The notes under the pieces are model-generated. The model was not told the origin of the DNA. It saw only the letters and a program-made list of their open reading frames with translations, and did no database searches. From Pedobacter africanus (GTDB taxonomy: Bacteria; Bacteroidota; Bacteroidia; Sphingobacteriales; Sphingobacteriaceae): a DNA stretch of 64,000 nucleotides. The stretch's first letter is position 1, and each line of letters begins with the position of its first letter. Shown here in pieces: positions 9,500 through 18,185 of the stretch. The DNA lies in contig NZ_FWXT01000003.1 of assembly GCF_900176535.1 (NCBI RefSeq), positions 310,001 through 374,000 on the forward strand, written 5' to 3'. Both the position numbers and the translations under genes were made by a program.

Positions 9500-9934
9500 T
9501 CACTTGGGCTCGGGTATTTCGGCTGCAGGATATAAAACAAAAGAATAAGGGTTAGACAGGGGGCTGGTATAAGGATTGTATATGCCCAGGTAACTTACCG
9601 TTTTGCGCTCATCTGCTTTATTGGTAAAGAAATCAGTGGATAGCAGGAAATATTTGATCAGGTCCCTGATGCGATCAGATTTTTCCCAGTTGTAACCCAG
9701 ATAGTACAGTGCTTTCCACTTTACTTTTGATAAAAGATCGTTTCCTGTTGCATTGAAATAATCTTCTACAAACTTTGCCGCGCTGCCAGGGCTTAATTTT
9801 AGGTAATGTAATTCTTTTTCAAGCAGTTTAACGGCAAACTGTTTTACTTCGGGGGCAACGTAATATAGTGCAGGTGGCAGCAGCACCATCCCCGAGGCAA
9901 GTCCTGCCAGTTTAATAAAATTTCGTCTTTTCAT
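9500..9934 (-). CDS. Small twin-arginine protein, partner of GMC oxidoreductase
   Basis: The 144-residue product is best started at the ATG ending at 9934, one base after the upstream GMC stop codon. A frame extends eight codons further, but this start begins directly with MKRRNFIKLAG, a clear twin-arginine signal with the consensus RRxFIK followed by a hydrophobic stretch to about residue 28. The mature part is helical and has a conserved-looking SDRIRDLIKYFLLSTDFF. It occupies the same position relative to a GMC gene as the gluconate dehydrogenase subunit 3 protein at 3873-4448, so a Tat-escort role is likely. Sequence similarity between the two is weak by eye, apart from the signal. Confidence 0.68.
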   Translation of the reverse strand: MKRRNFIKLAGLASGMVLLPPALYYVAPEVKQFAVKLLEKELHYLKLSPGSAAKFVEDYFNATGNDLLSKVKWKALYYLGYNWEKSDRIRDLIKYFLLSTDFFTNKADERKTVSYLGIYNPYTSPLSNPYSFVLYPAAEIPEPK

Positions 9935-9935
9935 A

Positions 9936-11375
9936 TCAGAACACTTTATCGGCAGCAAAAAGAGACAATGCGCAAACGGTTAGGGTAGGGTTTGAAGGCC
10001 CGTAGGTGGTAAAGGCCCCGGCACCTAAAACAAATAGATTGCGGTATTGATGATGGATCAGGTGACTGTCTACCACTCCTGTAGTTTTATCCCTGCTCAT
10101 TCTTGTGCCGCCTAAGATATGGCCTTCGTTGGGTTCGGGAGGAAGGTGTTTGATGTCTTCTACCGGTAAACAGGATAGAATTTCAGGTAACTTTATTTTC
10201 ATCTGCTCAACTGCTTTTAGCGTGTATGCCGAACGGTCTTTGAAATGGGCAACCGGTACATGCTTATTTTCAGAGGTGGTGATGTAGTTGCTTTGAAGCG
10301 GCAGATCTTCAAAGACCATTCTGAAACTGGCCATATTAAGGTATTTGCCCCGCTCTACCCTGATGTTATATGGTGCATTATTAACCTCTATAAGGCAGGC
10401 GGCATGATCCTTTCTATGCGCACCATCGTATAACATATAGCCATTGGCATTTACCCATGAGCTTCCGCCAACATTGCTCATGCCATCCAGGTAAATGAGC
10501 GCCTGCATGCCAAGTTGCTCACCAAAACCAACTCCTGTTAAAGGGTTTTTATCGCCGGCATTGAGCAATATATTGACATTGAAAAAAGGATTGGCGCCCA
10601 ATACAAATGCCTCAGCTTTAACCGAGTATTCCTTACCATCTTTTTGGAACAATATTGTCTTTACCACATTATTTTCAATATCCATACTATAAACCGAGCA
10701 GCCGTATAACAGTTCTACACGGTTGTCCTGATAGATCGACATTCCGGAATTTTCGATGGTAAATTTAGCATCTACAGGGCAGGTATGACAGGTGCTGAAT
10801 GCCATACAGCCATTTCGTTTGTTTAATGGACGGCTTGCCCTTGCGGTAGGTTGGCTGATGTATTGCGTACCATAAGTTTTATGGAGTATTTTGTCGACCA
10901 GGCTAAAACTATGTGCCGGCAGGGGGTATTTGCCTTTTCTGGGAAAAGGGGTGTTGTCCGGGCCGGATATGGACATGATCTCTTCAGCTTCGTAATAATA
11001 AGGATCGAGCTCTTCATAGGTTACCGGCCAGTCCTGTTCTATCCCAAACAAAGATTTCATTTTAAAATCGGAAGGCATGAAACGTGGCGTGCAGCCCCAC
11101 CAGCAATTGGAAGAGCCCCCATAGGAAGTGCTGAACTGCCATACTTTTTCTTTATTGGGGTTTACAATATTGTTGTACCAATGCGATTCGTATTTTTTAT
11201 AAGATGATGGCTGGCCCCTTAATATCTTTAACCGTTCGGCAGAAGGAAAAAAATGCCCTTTTTCCAGCACCAGTACTTTCTTTTTCTGATCTGTTTTTGA
11301 TAAATATTTTTTTAGAAAAAAACTGGAAGCAAATCCTGTACCTACAACAACTAAATCGTAATGCTCGTATTTCAT
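9936..11375 (-). CDS. GMC-family FAD oxidoreductase
   Basis: The 479-residue flavoprotein begins with the dinucleotide-binding fold VVVGTGFASSFF near residue 9 and ends with the GMC C-terminal signature GGTRMSRD near residue 420 and GPSNPTLT near 460. The FAD-contacting loop GGSSNCWWGC is near residue 86. A cysteine set Cys-x5-Cys-x2-Cys at about residues 189-199 resembles, but is one residue shorter than, the Fe-S spacing in FAD glucose dehydrogenase and in the paralogue at 4452. It sits in an operon after a HAD and a UbiA gene and before a Tat-type small protein. A lipid-linked or polymeric sugar substrate is plausible but unproven. Confidence 0.82.
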   Translation of the reverse strand: MKYEHYDLVVVGTGFASSFFLKKYLSKTDQKKKVLVLEKGHFFPSAERLKILRGQPSSYKKYESHWYNNIVNPNKEKVWQFSTSYGGSSNCWWGCTPRFMPSDFKMKSLFGIEQDWPVTYEELDPYYYEAEEIMSISGPDNTPFPRKGKYPLPAHSFSLVDKILHKTYGTQYISQPTARASRPLNKRNGCMAFSTCHTCPVDAKFTIENSGMSIYQDNRVELLYGCSVYSMDIENNVVKTILFQKDGKEYSVKAEAFVLGANPFFNVNILLNAGDKNPLTGVGFGEQLGMQALIYLDGMSNVGGSSWVNANGYMLYDGAHRKDHAACLIEVNNAPYNIRVERGKYLNMASFRMVFEDLPLQSNYITTSENKHVPVAHFKDRSAYTLKAVEQMKIKLPEILSCLPVEDIKHLPPEPNEGHILGGTRMSRDKTTGVVDSHLIHHQYRNLFVLGAGAFTTYGPSNPTLTVCALSLFAADKVF

Positions 11376-11392
11376 GGGGTAAATAATGATAT

Positions 11393-12397
11393 TTAATAAT
11401 TGTTGGCATTTTTAAGAAACCAGTACAGCCACGGAATATCTACAAACATGAGCACACAAAGCATAATGGTAAACAGTATGAGATACAGCATAAACCATTT
11501 CCTGGTATAGAGTTTCTCTGATCCCTGTACAGGTGAGTCTTTAAGCAAACCGATACGAAGGTACCATGAAAACAGCAATGCAAAAAATGGAAAGCTGAGC
11601 AGAAGCTCAATCCTGTCTTTAATCAGGAAAATGCCCATAAAAAAAGCGCAGGTGATGGCATAGAAGAACATAGAAACCAGCAGGCTGTTTTCTGTATAAA
11701 ATTTAAAAGACCTGCGGTACTGGCCTGCAATTTCAGGATCGCCAATTAGCCTGTATTCTGCAAAACGCTTGGTAGCCATTAAAAAAGCCCCGCCCATCCA
11801 ATAAGCAATGATGATGCTAACAGGTGGGAAGGTATTGATCCAGTCCAGGTCCCATTTGCTGCTCGGAATTCCAAGGGCCGGGGTAAATATGAACCAGCCT
11901 GCGGCAAAACGTATTGGGTTGTTAACAGACTCGCTCAATACATCCAGGAAAACGCGGTCTTTACTTCTTAATGGCCTTACATTATAAATTATGCCCATAA
12001 TGAGCAATAGCAGGGCCATAGATAAAAACTTCAAAGAAACCAGGTAAGCAATAAGCAGTCCCGTTGCCCCCAGTAAGGCATACTCCAGGTATACAATTAC
12101 CGGGTTAACCTCTGATACTACAGACGACCTTTTGTTTTTAAGCGGATGGTATTTGTCATAGCCGGCATCGAGATATTCATTGATGACATAATTTGCTGAT
12201 GCGACAAGGCAGATGCTGACTATACCATACAAAATTTTTAGCAGCAGCTCATTGCTAAATGGTGTATGAAATATGGACAGGGCAAATAACATGCCCGGTA
12301 CCATAAAGATGTTTTTAACCCAATTGTCGGGCCTGGCTATGGCAATGTAGTCTTTTAAAGTAGCAGTTTTTTTATGTGTAGTTGTTGCTGATGACAT
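11393..12397 (-). CDS. UbiA-family transferase, decaprenyl-phosphate phosphoribosyltransferase-like
   Basis: The 334-residue polytopic protein is started at the ATG ending at 12397. A longer frame to 12586 lies inside the upstream HAD gene, while the chosen start follows the HAD stop by one base. It begins ATLKDYIAIARPDNWVKNIF, the typical UbiA opening. The first Asp-rich motif is NEYLDAGYD near residue 105, with PLKNKR after it; a second acidic region is YRLIGDPEIAGQYRR. This pattern resembles UbiA members that put phosphoribose on polyprenyl phosphate, the first step to lipid-linked pentofuranose. The adjacent HAD phosphatase gives the expected next step. Assignment to that subgroup is inference from motif and context. 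Confidence 0.78.
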   Translation of the reverse strand: MSSATTTHKKTATLKDYIAIARPDNWVKNIFMVPGMLFALSIFHTPFSNELLLKILYGIVSICLVASANYVINEYLDAGYDKYHPLKNKRSSVVSEVNPVIVYLEYALLGATGLLIAYLVSLKFLSMALLLLIMGIIYNVRPLRSKDRVFLDVLSESVNNPIRFAAGWFIFTPALGIPSSKWDLDWINTFPPVSIIIAYWMGGAFLMATKRFAEYRLIGDPEIAGQYRRSFKFYTENSLLVSMFFYAITCAFFMGIFLIKDRIELLLSFPFFALLFSWYLRIGLLKDSPVQGSEKLYTRKWFMLYLILFTIMLCVLMFVDIPWLYWFLKNANNY

Positions 12398-12398
12398 T

Positions 12399-13076
12399 TT
12401 ACCTTGATCTGATTTTGTTGGAAAGCAATGGATAAAAATTTGTTTTGGCAGCGGTTTTATCCAATAGTAAAAAATTAACCCCTGCGTTTCTGGCGCATGC
12501 ACCATCAAGCTCGTCGCGGTCTCCGATGAAAAGGCAGGTTTCTTTATTTTGTATACCAAGTTGTTCAAGAATATATAAAATTCCATTTGGGGCCGGCTTC
12601 AGTGCGTTGATGGCAGGATCTGTTGAATTCACAACCAGGTCGGCTTTAAGGCCCATCGCTTTCAATTTTTGAGCAGCCGGGTAATCGGAATATATGGCTG
12701 TTGATATGCCTTGTTTTTGCAGCTCATTAAAAAAAATACCTACACCAGGGTACATGTAGTGTTTTAAGTACTTATTGGGATGTTCAAACATCCATTTGTT
12801 GGTTATTTTTTTCATTTCTTTAACTGAAAACCGTGTTTTGGCACTACACCAGTTGTATTGTTTCGCTTCCAGATCGCTTGCCGCAAAGCCCGCTTTTTTT
12901 TCTCTTTCTTTTCTGAAATGGTAAAGAAACAGGATTTCCCTGAAACGCCATGGCCTTAATATATAATACCCTAGAATTGCAAAAAGCATTCTTTTTCTCA
13001 GCGGTTTCTGATGATAAAGTGTACCGTCTACATCAAAAATGACTAATTTTAGCTGATTAAATAGCAGGTTTTCCAA
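12399..13076 (-). CDS. HAD-superfamily phosphatase
   Basis: The 225-residue protein shows the HAD motifs: motif I VIFDVDGTLY at residues 12-21, motif II within STAIYSDYPAAQKL near residue 120, motif III lysine in NALKPAPNG near residue 160, and motif IV LFIGDRDELDGACA near residue 183. HAD members of this kind dephosphorylate phospho-sugars and related metabolites. It starts a six-gene minus-strand operon and precedes the UbiA-like gene by one base. With a phosphoribosyl-type UbiA partner, the expected substrate is a polyprenyl-linked phospho-sugar, which is inference only. The divergent GT39 gene starts 64 bases away. Confidence 0.85.
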   Translation of the reverse strand: MENLLFNQLKLVIFDVDGTLYHQKPLRKRMLFAILGYYILRPWRFREILFLYHFRKEREKKAGFAASDLEAKQYNWCSAKTRFSVKEMKKITNKWMFEHPNKYLKHYMYPGVGIFFNELQKQGISTAIYSDYPAAQKLKAMGLKADLVVNSTDPAINALKPAPNGILYILEQLGIQNKETCLFIGDRDELDGACARNAGVNFLLLDKTAAKTNFYPLLSNKIRSR

Positions 13077-13140
13077 TTATTTCTATTTGATTTGTAAAAC
13101 TATTAAAAAAATTAACACTTAGGCATATATGCGCTTATAA

Positions 13141-14739
13141 ATGAATCTGATAAGTACAAAAATATTTACTGATCCGATCAATTGGAAAAGACTGACTACT
13201 TTTTTTTTAATTACAGGCTGCGCTATCAGGCTGTTTCATTTTTTTTCAGACCGTTCTTTATGGCTGGACGAAGTTTACCTGGTTTCGGGTTTGGTTCATC
13301 TTGATTTTAAGGGACTGATTAACGGGCCATTGGATTACCAGCAGAAGGCACCTGTGTTTTTTTTGATTTTAGTTAAAATCGTTATTAGTTTGTTTGGAAA
13401 CAAGGAAATATGGCTTCGCCTGGTTCCCCTGATATCGGGGCTTGCAACATTGTTTCTGTTTGTGCTGGTGTGCAGATATTTCTTAAACAAACCAGGTTCT
13501 CTTGTGGCCATAGCGGTTGTCTGTCTTTCACCTGCCTTTATTTACCATAGTGTAGAAATTAAGCAATATGCAACAGAGTTGTTTGGTTCAGTACTTTCTT
13601 TGTATTTATTTGTCAGGTATAAAGATAGCCTGTCTGTCACACGCCTATTGATCTGGGGATTTGCTGCCGGCCTGATTTTGTGGTTATCCTATTCCGCTGT
13701 TTTTATTCTTGCCGGTATAGCTGTTGCATTGAGTATAGACAGTCTGTTAAAAAAAGAATGGCAGGCTTTTTTTTATCGCCTAATTCCTTTTACCATTTGG
13801 CTGGCCAGTTTTGCAGTCAACTATCTGTTATTTACGCATAAACATGCCGATGAAGACTGGGTTGTTTACTGGTTCAGGTTCTATCAGAATTTTATGCCTA
13901 TGCCGCCCCAATCGTTTTCAGATTTGAAATGGTTTGCTGTAACATTTTACAGAATGTTGGACTATCCGCTGGGGCTATTGTGGAATTGGAATGTTGTGCT
14001 TAAAATGTCGATTGTTCCGATTGCGCTGATTTTATTAGGAAGTTATAAGTTCATTAAATCTGAAATGCTGAACGTACTGGTGCTTTTTTGCCCATTATTA
14101 TTTACCCTGCTGGCTTCCGGGTTAGAACTTTACCCGCTTACAGAAAGGTTTTGGTTATTTATAGCCCCTGTTTTTTTATTGATTATCGGTAAAGGGTTTG
14201 ATGTGGTATGGACCAGAATTCAGTATGGTTTCTGGAAATGGATTTTCTTTATTGTAGTGGTTACAGGCCCGGCCAGCCAGGCAATAGCTTCGGTTTTACA
14301 GCCCCAAAATTTTTACATGCATAAAAAATCCTATCAGAAGGAGACTTTAAATTATATTGATCAGCATTACCAGGAGGGAGATGCGGTGTATGTTTACTGG
14401 AATATTTTACCCCAGTTCAGGCTGTATAAAGAACTGCACCGATATCGGTTTAAAGCTGTAGAAGGACGGGACTTTAGAAGTTCCTCTGTTGATATAAGCT
14501 CCTATAAAAAACATCTGGTAACAGATATTGCCCGGCTGAGGGGTAAAAAGCGGGTTTGGTTGATTTTGAGCCATAAGTTTCTGGCCGATATTGGGGACCG
14601 TATTAATGAACCGAGCTGGTATTACAAAAAAGAAGGAAACCCAACCAACATTGTTGTTGAAGAATTCCTTAAATTAGGCCGGCTTAATGAAAAGATGGTA
14701 ACCACAGATGTTACTGTGTTTTTGTTTACCATGAAATAG
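13141..14739 (+). CDS. GT39/ArnT-like membrane glycosyltransferase
   Basis: The 532-residue protein has around ten to twelve membrane helices in its first 390 residues and a soluble periplasmic C-terminus. The first loop contains DRSLWLDEVYL near residue 40, the position of the conserved acidic residues of the PMT/ArnT-type GT-C fold. Such enzymes transfer a sugar from a polyprenyl phosphate carrier to a protein or glycan outside the inner membrane. The flanking UbiA/HAD operon, transcribed divergently, could make the polyprenyl-linked donor. Acceptor unknown. Confidence 0.75.
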   Translation: MNLISTKIFTDPINWKRLTTFFLITGCAIRLFHFFSDRSLWLDEVYLVSGLVHLDFKGLINGPLDYQQKAPVFFLILVKIVISLFGNKEIWLRLVPLISGLATLFLFVLVCRYFLNKPGSLVAIAVVCLSPAFIYHSVEIKQYATELFGSVLSLYLFVRYKDSLSVTRLLIWGFAAGLILWLSYSAVFILAGIAVALSIDSLLKKEWQAFFYRLIPFTIWLASFAVNYLLFTHKHADEDWVVYWFRFYQNFMPMPPQSFSDLKWFAVTFYRMLDYPLGLLWNWNVVLKMSIVPIALILLGSYKFIKSEMLNVLVLFCPLLFTLLASGLELYPLTERFWLFIAPVFLLIIGKGFDVVWTRIQYGFWKWIFFIVVVTGPASQAIASVLQPQNFYMHKKSYQKETLNYIDQHYQEGDAVYVYWNILPQFRLYKELHRYRFKAVEGRDFRSSSVDISSYKKHLVTDIARLRGKKRVWLILSHKFLADIGDRINEPSWYYKKEGNPTNIVVEEFLKLGRLNEKMVTTDVTVFLFTMK

Positions 14740-14769
14740 AGATAAGAAAGCTAATGCGTATAGCACATG

Positions 14770-14976
14770 TTATAATGGCTCATCATGTGTAACAGCTATT
14801 TCAAGTCTTACATACCTTTCAGTATTTCCAACGTCTATTTTTGGAAGAGCGACAGCAGAAGAAATAGTTTTTTCTGTTGTAGCTTTAGGGGTAGACTGAC
14901 TGCAGCCGGAAAAAAAAGAAACCAGGAAAATTAAGGTAACGCCAATGGTTCCTGAAGGAATATTGAATGTATTCAT
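14770..14976 (-). CDS. Small lipoprotein
   Basis: A 68-residue lipoprotein is read from the ATG ending at 14976, which overlaps the upstream UbiA stop codon as ATGA. Residues 1-28 form a signal peptide with lipobox FFSGC. The mature part is about 40 residues, Thr-rich then ending RYVRLEIAVTHDEPL. A longer frame to 15123 lies inside the UbiA gene and is less likely. I recognise no family. The translational coupling suggests it works with the UbiA/toroid pair. Confidence 0.55.
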   Translation of the reverse strand: MNTFNIPSGTIGVTLIFLVSFFSGCSQSTPKATTEKTISSAVALPKIDVGNTERYVRLEIAVTHDEPL

Positions 14977-15974
14977 TTTTTTCGGATTAAAGTAAGGATA
15001 GCATACATATAGTCGTAAATGGCCAGCCATAAAACATAAGGAAATAATAAAATATGTACGATAAGTACTGTTATGTTCAGATGATCTGTAAAGGAGGCCG
15101 CTAATAAAAGCGAAAGCGGCCAAAATAACTGGTAATAATCGGCCATTAAAATCTGAAATGGGCGGTCATCTTTTTTCATGACCAGTATGATCTGGTTTTT
15201 ATAAACCAGGTAACGGATACATACCAGTGAAATGTATGCTGCCATTGCTAACAATGGCCCTATGTTAGCCAGTTGATACAACATTACACATAAGGCCATT
15301 AGCTCAATAGCAAACAGCCATTTGGCCTTATGGTAAAAAGAATCGGGCCGGACCTTACTGGCATATGTATTGAGTTTTACTTTAATATCGTTGTCCCTGT
15401 CTGCAAACTGATGCCACAAAATTCCCCTTAGACCGTAGGAAAAGGACCAGGTACCCACTGCAATAAACCACACCAGGTTTAGTTGCTGGCCGGTAATATA
15501 ACTTATGGTCGATACCATCAATAAACCTGGAAAAACGTGTGAGCCGCAGGCATCGGCCAGGACTCCCCATATTCCCCGGTTTTTTAAACGAAAAGGTTTA
15601 ATGGAGTAAAGGCTAAAAACGATCCAGGAAAGCAGATAAAGGAGACAGGATAAGCGATCCGGATACATCAGAAATGTACAGCCTATACCTATAACGAGGC
15701 AAAGCACCGGGATTAGCCATCTCCATTCAGGACTTATGCGCTGAATCCTGTTTGATTTTCCGCTGGCAAGATCCTCATCTAAATCTGTAATGTCGTTAAT
15801 GACACTGACATAAATAGCCCCAACCACCAAAGAAAACAGCAGAAATATAAGCCATATAGCTGTTTGGTATAAATGGATTTTGGACATTAAAGCCGTAGCA
15901 TAGCCAATGGCAAGCAAAGGGGGCAGTTTATGTGCCCACCATTCCTGTGACCTGATAATACTTAATAGATTCAT
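14973..15974 (-). CDS. UbiA-family prenyltransferase
   Basis: The 333-residue polytopic protein starts at the ATG ending at 15974, overlapping the upstream toroid gene stop by four bases; the frame that extends to 16094 lies within that gene. Both aspartate-rich motifs of intramembrane prenyltransferases are present: NDITDLDEDLASGK near residue 60 and a second DRDNDIKVKLNTYASK near residue 185. These bind Mg2+-diphosphate of an isoprenoid substrate. Unlike the UbiA gene at 11393, it has the classic prenyl-transfer signature. Its neighbour is an alpha/alpha-toroid protein with a terpene-cyclase-like acidic motif, so an isoprenoid product is plausible. The aromatic or other acceptor is unknown. 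Confidence 0.85.
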   Translation of the reverse strand: MNLLSIIRSQEWWAHKLPPLLAIGYATALMSKIHLYQTAIWLIFLLFSLVVGAIYVSVINDITDLDEDLASGKSNRIQRISPEWRWLIPVLCLVIGIGCTFLMYPDRLSCLLYLLSWIVFSLYSIKPFRLKNRGIWGVLADACGSHVFPGLLMVSTISYITGQQLNLVWFIAVGTWSFSYGLRGILWHQFADRDNDIKVKLNTYASKVRPDSFYHKAKWLFAIELMALCVMLYQLANIGPLLAMAAYISLVCIRYLVYKNQIILVMKKDDRPFQILMADYYQLFWPLSLLLAASFTDHLNITVLIVHILLFPYVLWLAIYDYMYAILTLIRKK

Positions 15975-17008
15975 ATTTTCAGACTTTTTTGGTAAAGCGC
16001 AAGTGCTTCCAGGCAAAAACCTGTTGTAGCTTCTTCTGATCCGTAACATTGCAGTTTTTTGGGCCCTCCATAATAGAGTGCCCAACGTGGCCATTCCCCA
16101 TTTTTTTCTTGTTTGGAAATGATAAAATTCACAGCTGCCCTAAGTACTAAATTGTTCTCATAGCCCAGGTTAATCAGGCTTATCACTGCCAGTGCCGTGT
16201 CCAGCACTCCATTTCCGACCGCCCCGTTTTCCTGAACTTTAGCCAGTATGCGTTCGGTAACAGGTAGCTTTATAGCTTCCAGTTCTGTTAGTCCGGCAGC
16301 GTAATTCCTTGAAAAGAAATAATAAATAGTAAAAGGGTTTCTATACCATTTATCGCAGTCATTTTCTTTATTCGTTAAAATGATATCCTTTATGAACTTA
16401 ATTATAGGCCGTGTACTGTCTTTTAATCCCAGGTAAAAAAGCACATTCGCATTTACCGCGCCGTCAATATCGTATTTTCCCGCTTCATTTTTAGTCCAGA
16501 ATATCCAGGAACTTAGCGGAAACCTTAATTCCCGCAAAATTAACATCCAGTAGTCGCGGTTCCATACCTTATTTGGCCTGAAAGTAAACCAGGTATAAAA
16601 TAGTCCTTTATTATTGCGGTTTAGCAACAGGATCTGTTCATTATTGGTAAACTCACGTTGTAACCTTTTCAATACTATTGAAGCGCATGCGGTGTTATCT
16701 ACATCTGCCGGGCATATTTTAAAATATTTGTGTGCTTTGGTAAAATTATTCCAGACACCGGCCCGCATACTTTGGTATTGAAGAAAAGACGCTGTGAGCT
16801 GTAATATTTCGTCTACCTCGTCCAGATGTGCCAAGGGTAATAATGAAAAGCATATTAAAGAAGTAGGAAAGATGTTATTATCGGGTACTGTATCTTTCAT
16901 ACTGTCTTCATTACCTATATAACAGCAAAATTCACCATTGGGCATCTGATGCTGATGGAGAAACCTTACACCTTTTAGTATTGACTGATCAATATCCGGC
17001 TGATACAT
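15971..17008 (-). CDS. Alpha/alpha-toroid protein resembling terpene cyclases and prenyltransferase beta subunits
   Basis: The 345-residue protein has the helical repeat style of the squalene-cyclase/prenyltransferase superfamily: repeated segments such as SILKGVRFLHQHQMPNGEF near residue 9, LQLTASFLQYQ near 70 and FIISKQEKNGEWPRWALYYGG near 310. At residues 101-107 it reads ADVDNTA, close to the DxDD-TA motif that protonates the substrate in class II cyclases, with the last Asp replaced by Asn. It is shorter than true cyclases (600 or more residues). It overlaps the UbiA gene downstream by four bases. It could cyclise or bind an isoprenoid lipid; function is unproven. Confidence 0.6.
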   Translation of the reverse strand: MYQPDIDQSILKGVRFLHQHQMPNGEFCCYIGNEDSMKDTVPDNNIFPTSLICFSLLPLAHLDEVDEILQLTASFLQYQSMRAGVWNNFTKAHKYFKICPADVDNTACASIVLKRLQREFTNNEQILLLNRNNKGLFYTWFTFRPNKVWNRDYWMLILRELRFPLSSWIFWTKNEAGKYDIDGAVNANVLFYLGLKDSTRPIIKFIKDIILTNKENDCDKWYRNPFTIYYFFSRNYAAGLTELEAIKLPVTERILAKVQENGAVGNGVLDTALAVISLINLGYENNLVLRAAVNFIISKQEKNGEWPRWALYYGGPKKLQCYGSEEATTGFCLEALALYQKSLKI

Positions 17009-17015
17009 GTAGCTC

Positions 17016-18179
17016 TTATTTGTTAACCAGGTTTAAAATTATTTGTGCGAAATCATTTTCCGGGCATTTTGGAACATTTGCGCGGACAAATGCTGCAGCC
17101 TTTTTTCCGATTTGTTCCCATTCTTCACGTCTTTCCCAAGCCCGTTCCATAGCTGCCTCAAATGAGGCTTCATCGGGATATCCAATAAAACCTGTAACAC
17201 CTTCTTCCACCAGTTCGGCGTTGCCCCCGGCATTGGATATGATTACCGGTCTTCCTGCCGACATTGCTTCTACCATTGATAAGGGCAAGCCTTCACTTCT
17301 TGATGGGAGGATCAGTGCATGATATTCTCCCCACATATGTTCTATATCATGTATATGCCCCCTGAAATCTACATTTTTTACACCAAGCAGGGCTGCCATG
17401 TCTTTCAGGGCCGCTTCGTCATCCCCCTTGCCAATAAATGACACGGTAAGGGGGCGCGCCTTCCATTTTTCGGAAGCAAGGATGCGGATCAGCATATCCT
17501 GTCCTTTATCCAGTAAAAACAGGCGGCCAAGACAAGCCAGTTTGTACTGACCTGAAGTGTTGGGAAAAGGAACGATATTTCCGGAAAGTTTTACAGGATT
17601 GAAAATAACTTTACCATTGGGAAGCCTTTTTCCAAACTGTTCTTCTGTTAAACGTAGGTTATGCTTAGAGACAAAAAAGGTATTTCTTGCACCTAGCAAA
17701 GCCTTTAACATAAAATCGCGGTCATTTTTATGCGGCCAATAAAAGTCGACCGCTTTTTGGGCAATTACTACATAGGGGATTTTTAATAGCAGACATTGAT
17801 AGGCCAGCTTTAAACCGTCGAAATTAATGCCTTGTGAAATAATGACCAATGAAGGCGACTCCTTACGGATAATCCGGATAAAGCTGGTAAAATCTTCGGG
17901 CCTTGGGGGGCTTTTTGTGATGGCCACCATTGTTTCATGATAGGTTTTTACCAGCTTTTTTCCTATTCTCTTCAGCATATCATGGGCCGGAAAAATCTCT
18001 ATCAGTTTTACCTGTCTTTCTGCAAGTTTTACAAATTCAGGGTGGTTCCTGTTGATGTAGTATTTTAATACTGAAACATTAAAGCCAGCAGCTTGCAATG
18101 GGGGGATGCTTCGGCCCCATAGTTCCTCACTACCTCCCCAATCTTCTGTGCATGTACTGATAATAGCTATTTTTTGCAT
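17016..18179 (-). CDS. Glycosyltransferase family 4
   Basis: The 387-residue protein has a GT-B fold. The N-terminus contains the acceptor-site glycine loop near TEDWGGSEELW (residue 11), and the C-terminal donor site has SRSEGLPLSMVEAMSAGRPV near residue 298, the E-x7-E motif of GT4 retaining enzymes. It is preceded by the ABC exporter gene by six bases and followed by the toroid gene by seven, so it is in the same operon. Nucleotide sugar and acceptor are unknown. Confidence 0.88.
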   Translation of the reverse strand: MQKIAIISTCTEDWGGSEELWGRSIPPLQAAGFNVSVLKYYINRNHPEFVKLAERQVKLIEIFPAHDMLKRIGKKLVKTYHETMVAITKSPPRPEDFTSFIRIIRKESPSLVIISQGINFDGLKLAYQCLLLKIPYVVIAQKAVDFYWPHKNDRDFMLKALLGARNTFFVSKHNLRLTEEQFGKRLPNGKVIFNPVKLSGNIVPFPNTSGQYKLACLGRLFLLDKGQDMLIRILASEKWKARPLTVSFIGKGDDEAALKDMAALLGVKNVDFRGHIHDIEHMWGEYHALILPSRSEGLPLSMVEAMSAGRPVIISNAGGNAELVEEGVTGFIGYPDEASFEAAMERAWERREEWEQIGKKAAAFVRANVPKCPENDFAQIILNLVNK

Positions 18180-18185
18180 AAGGTT

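Noticed and set aside
12398..12586. N-terminal extension of the UbiA frame
   Set aside because: It lies wholly inside the HAD gene, and the shorter start gives the standard UbiA N-terminus one base after the HAD stop.
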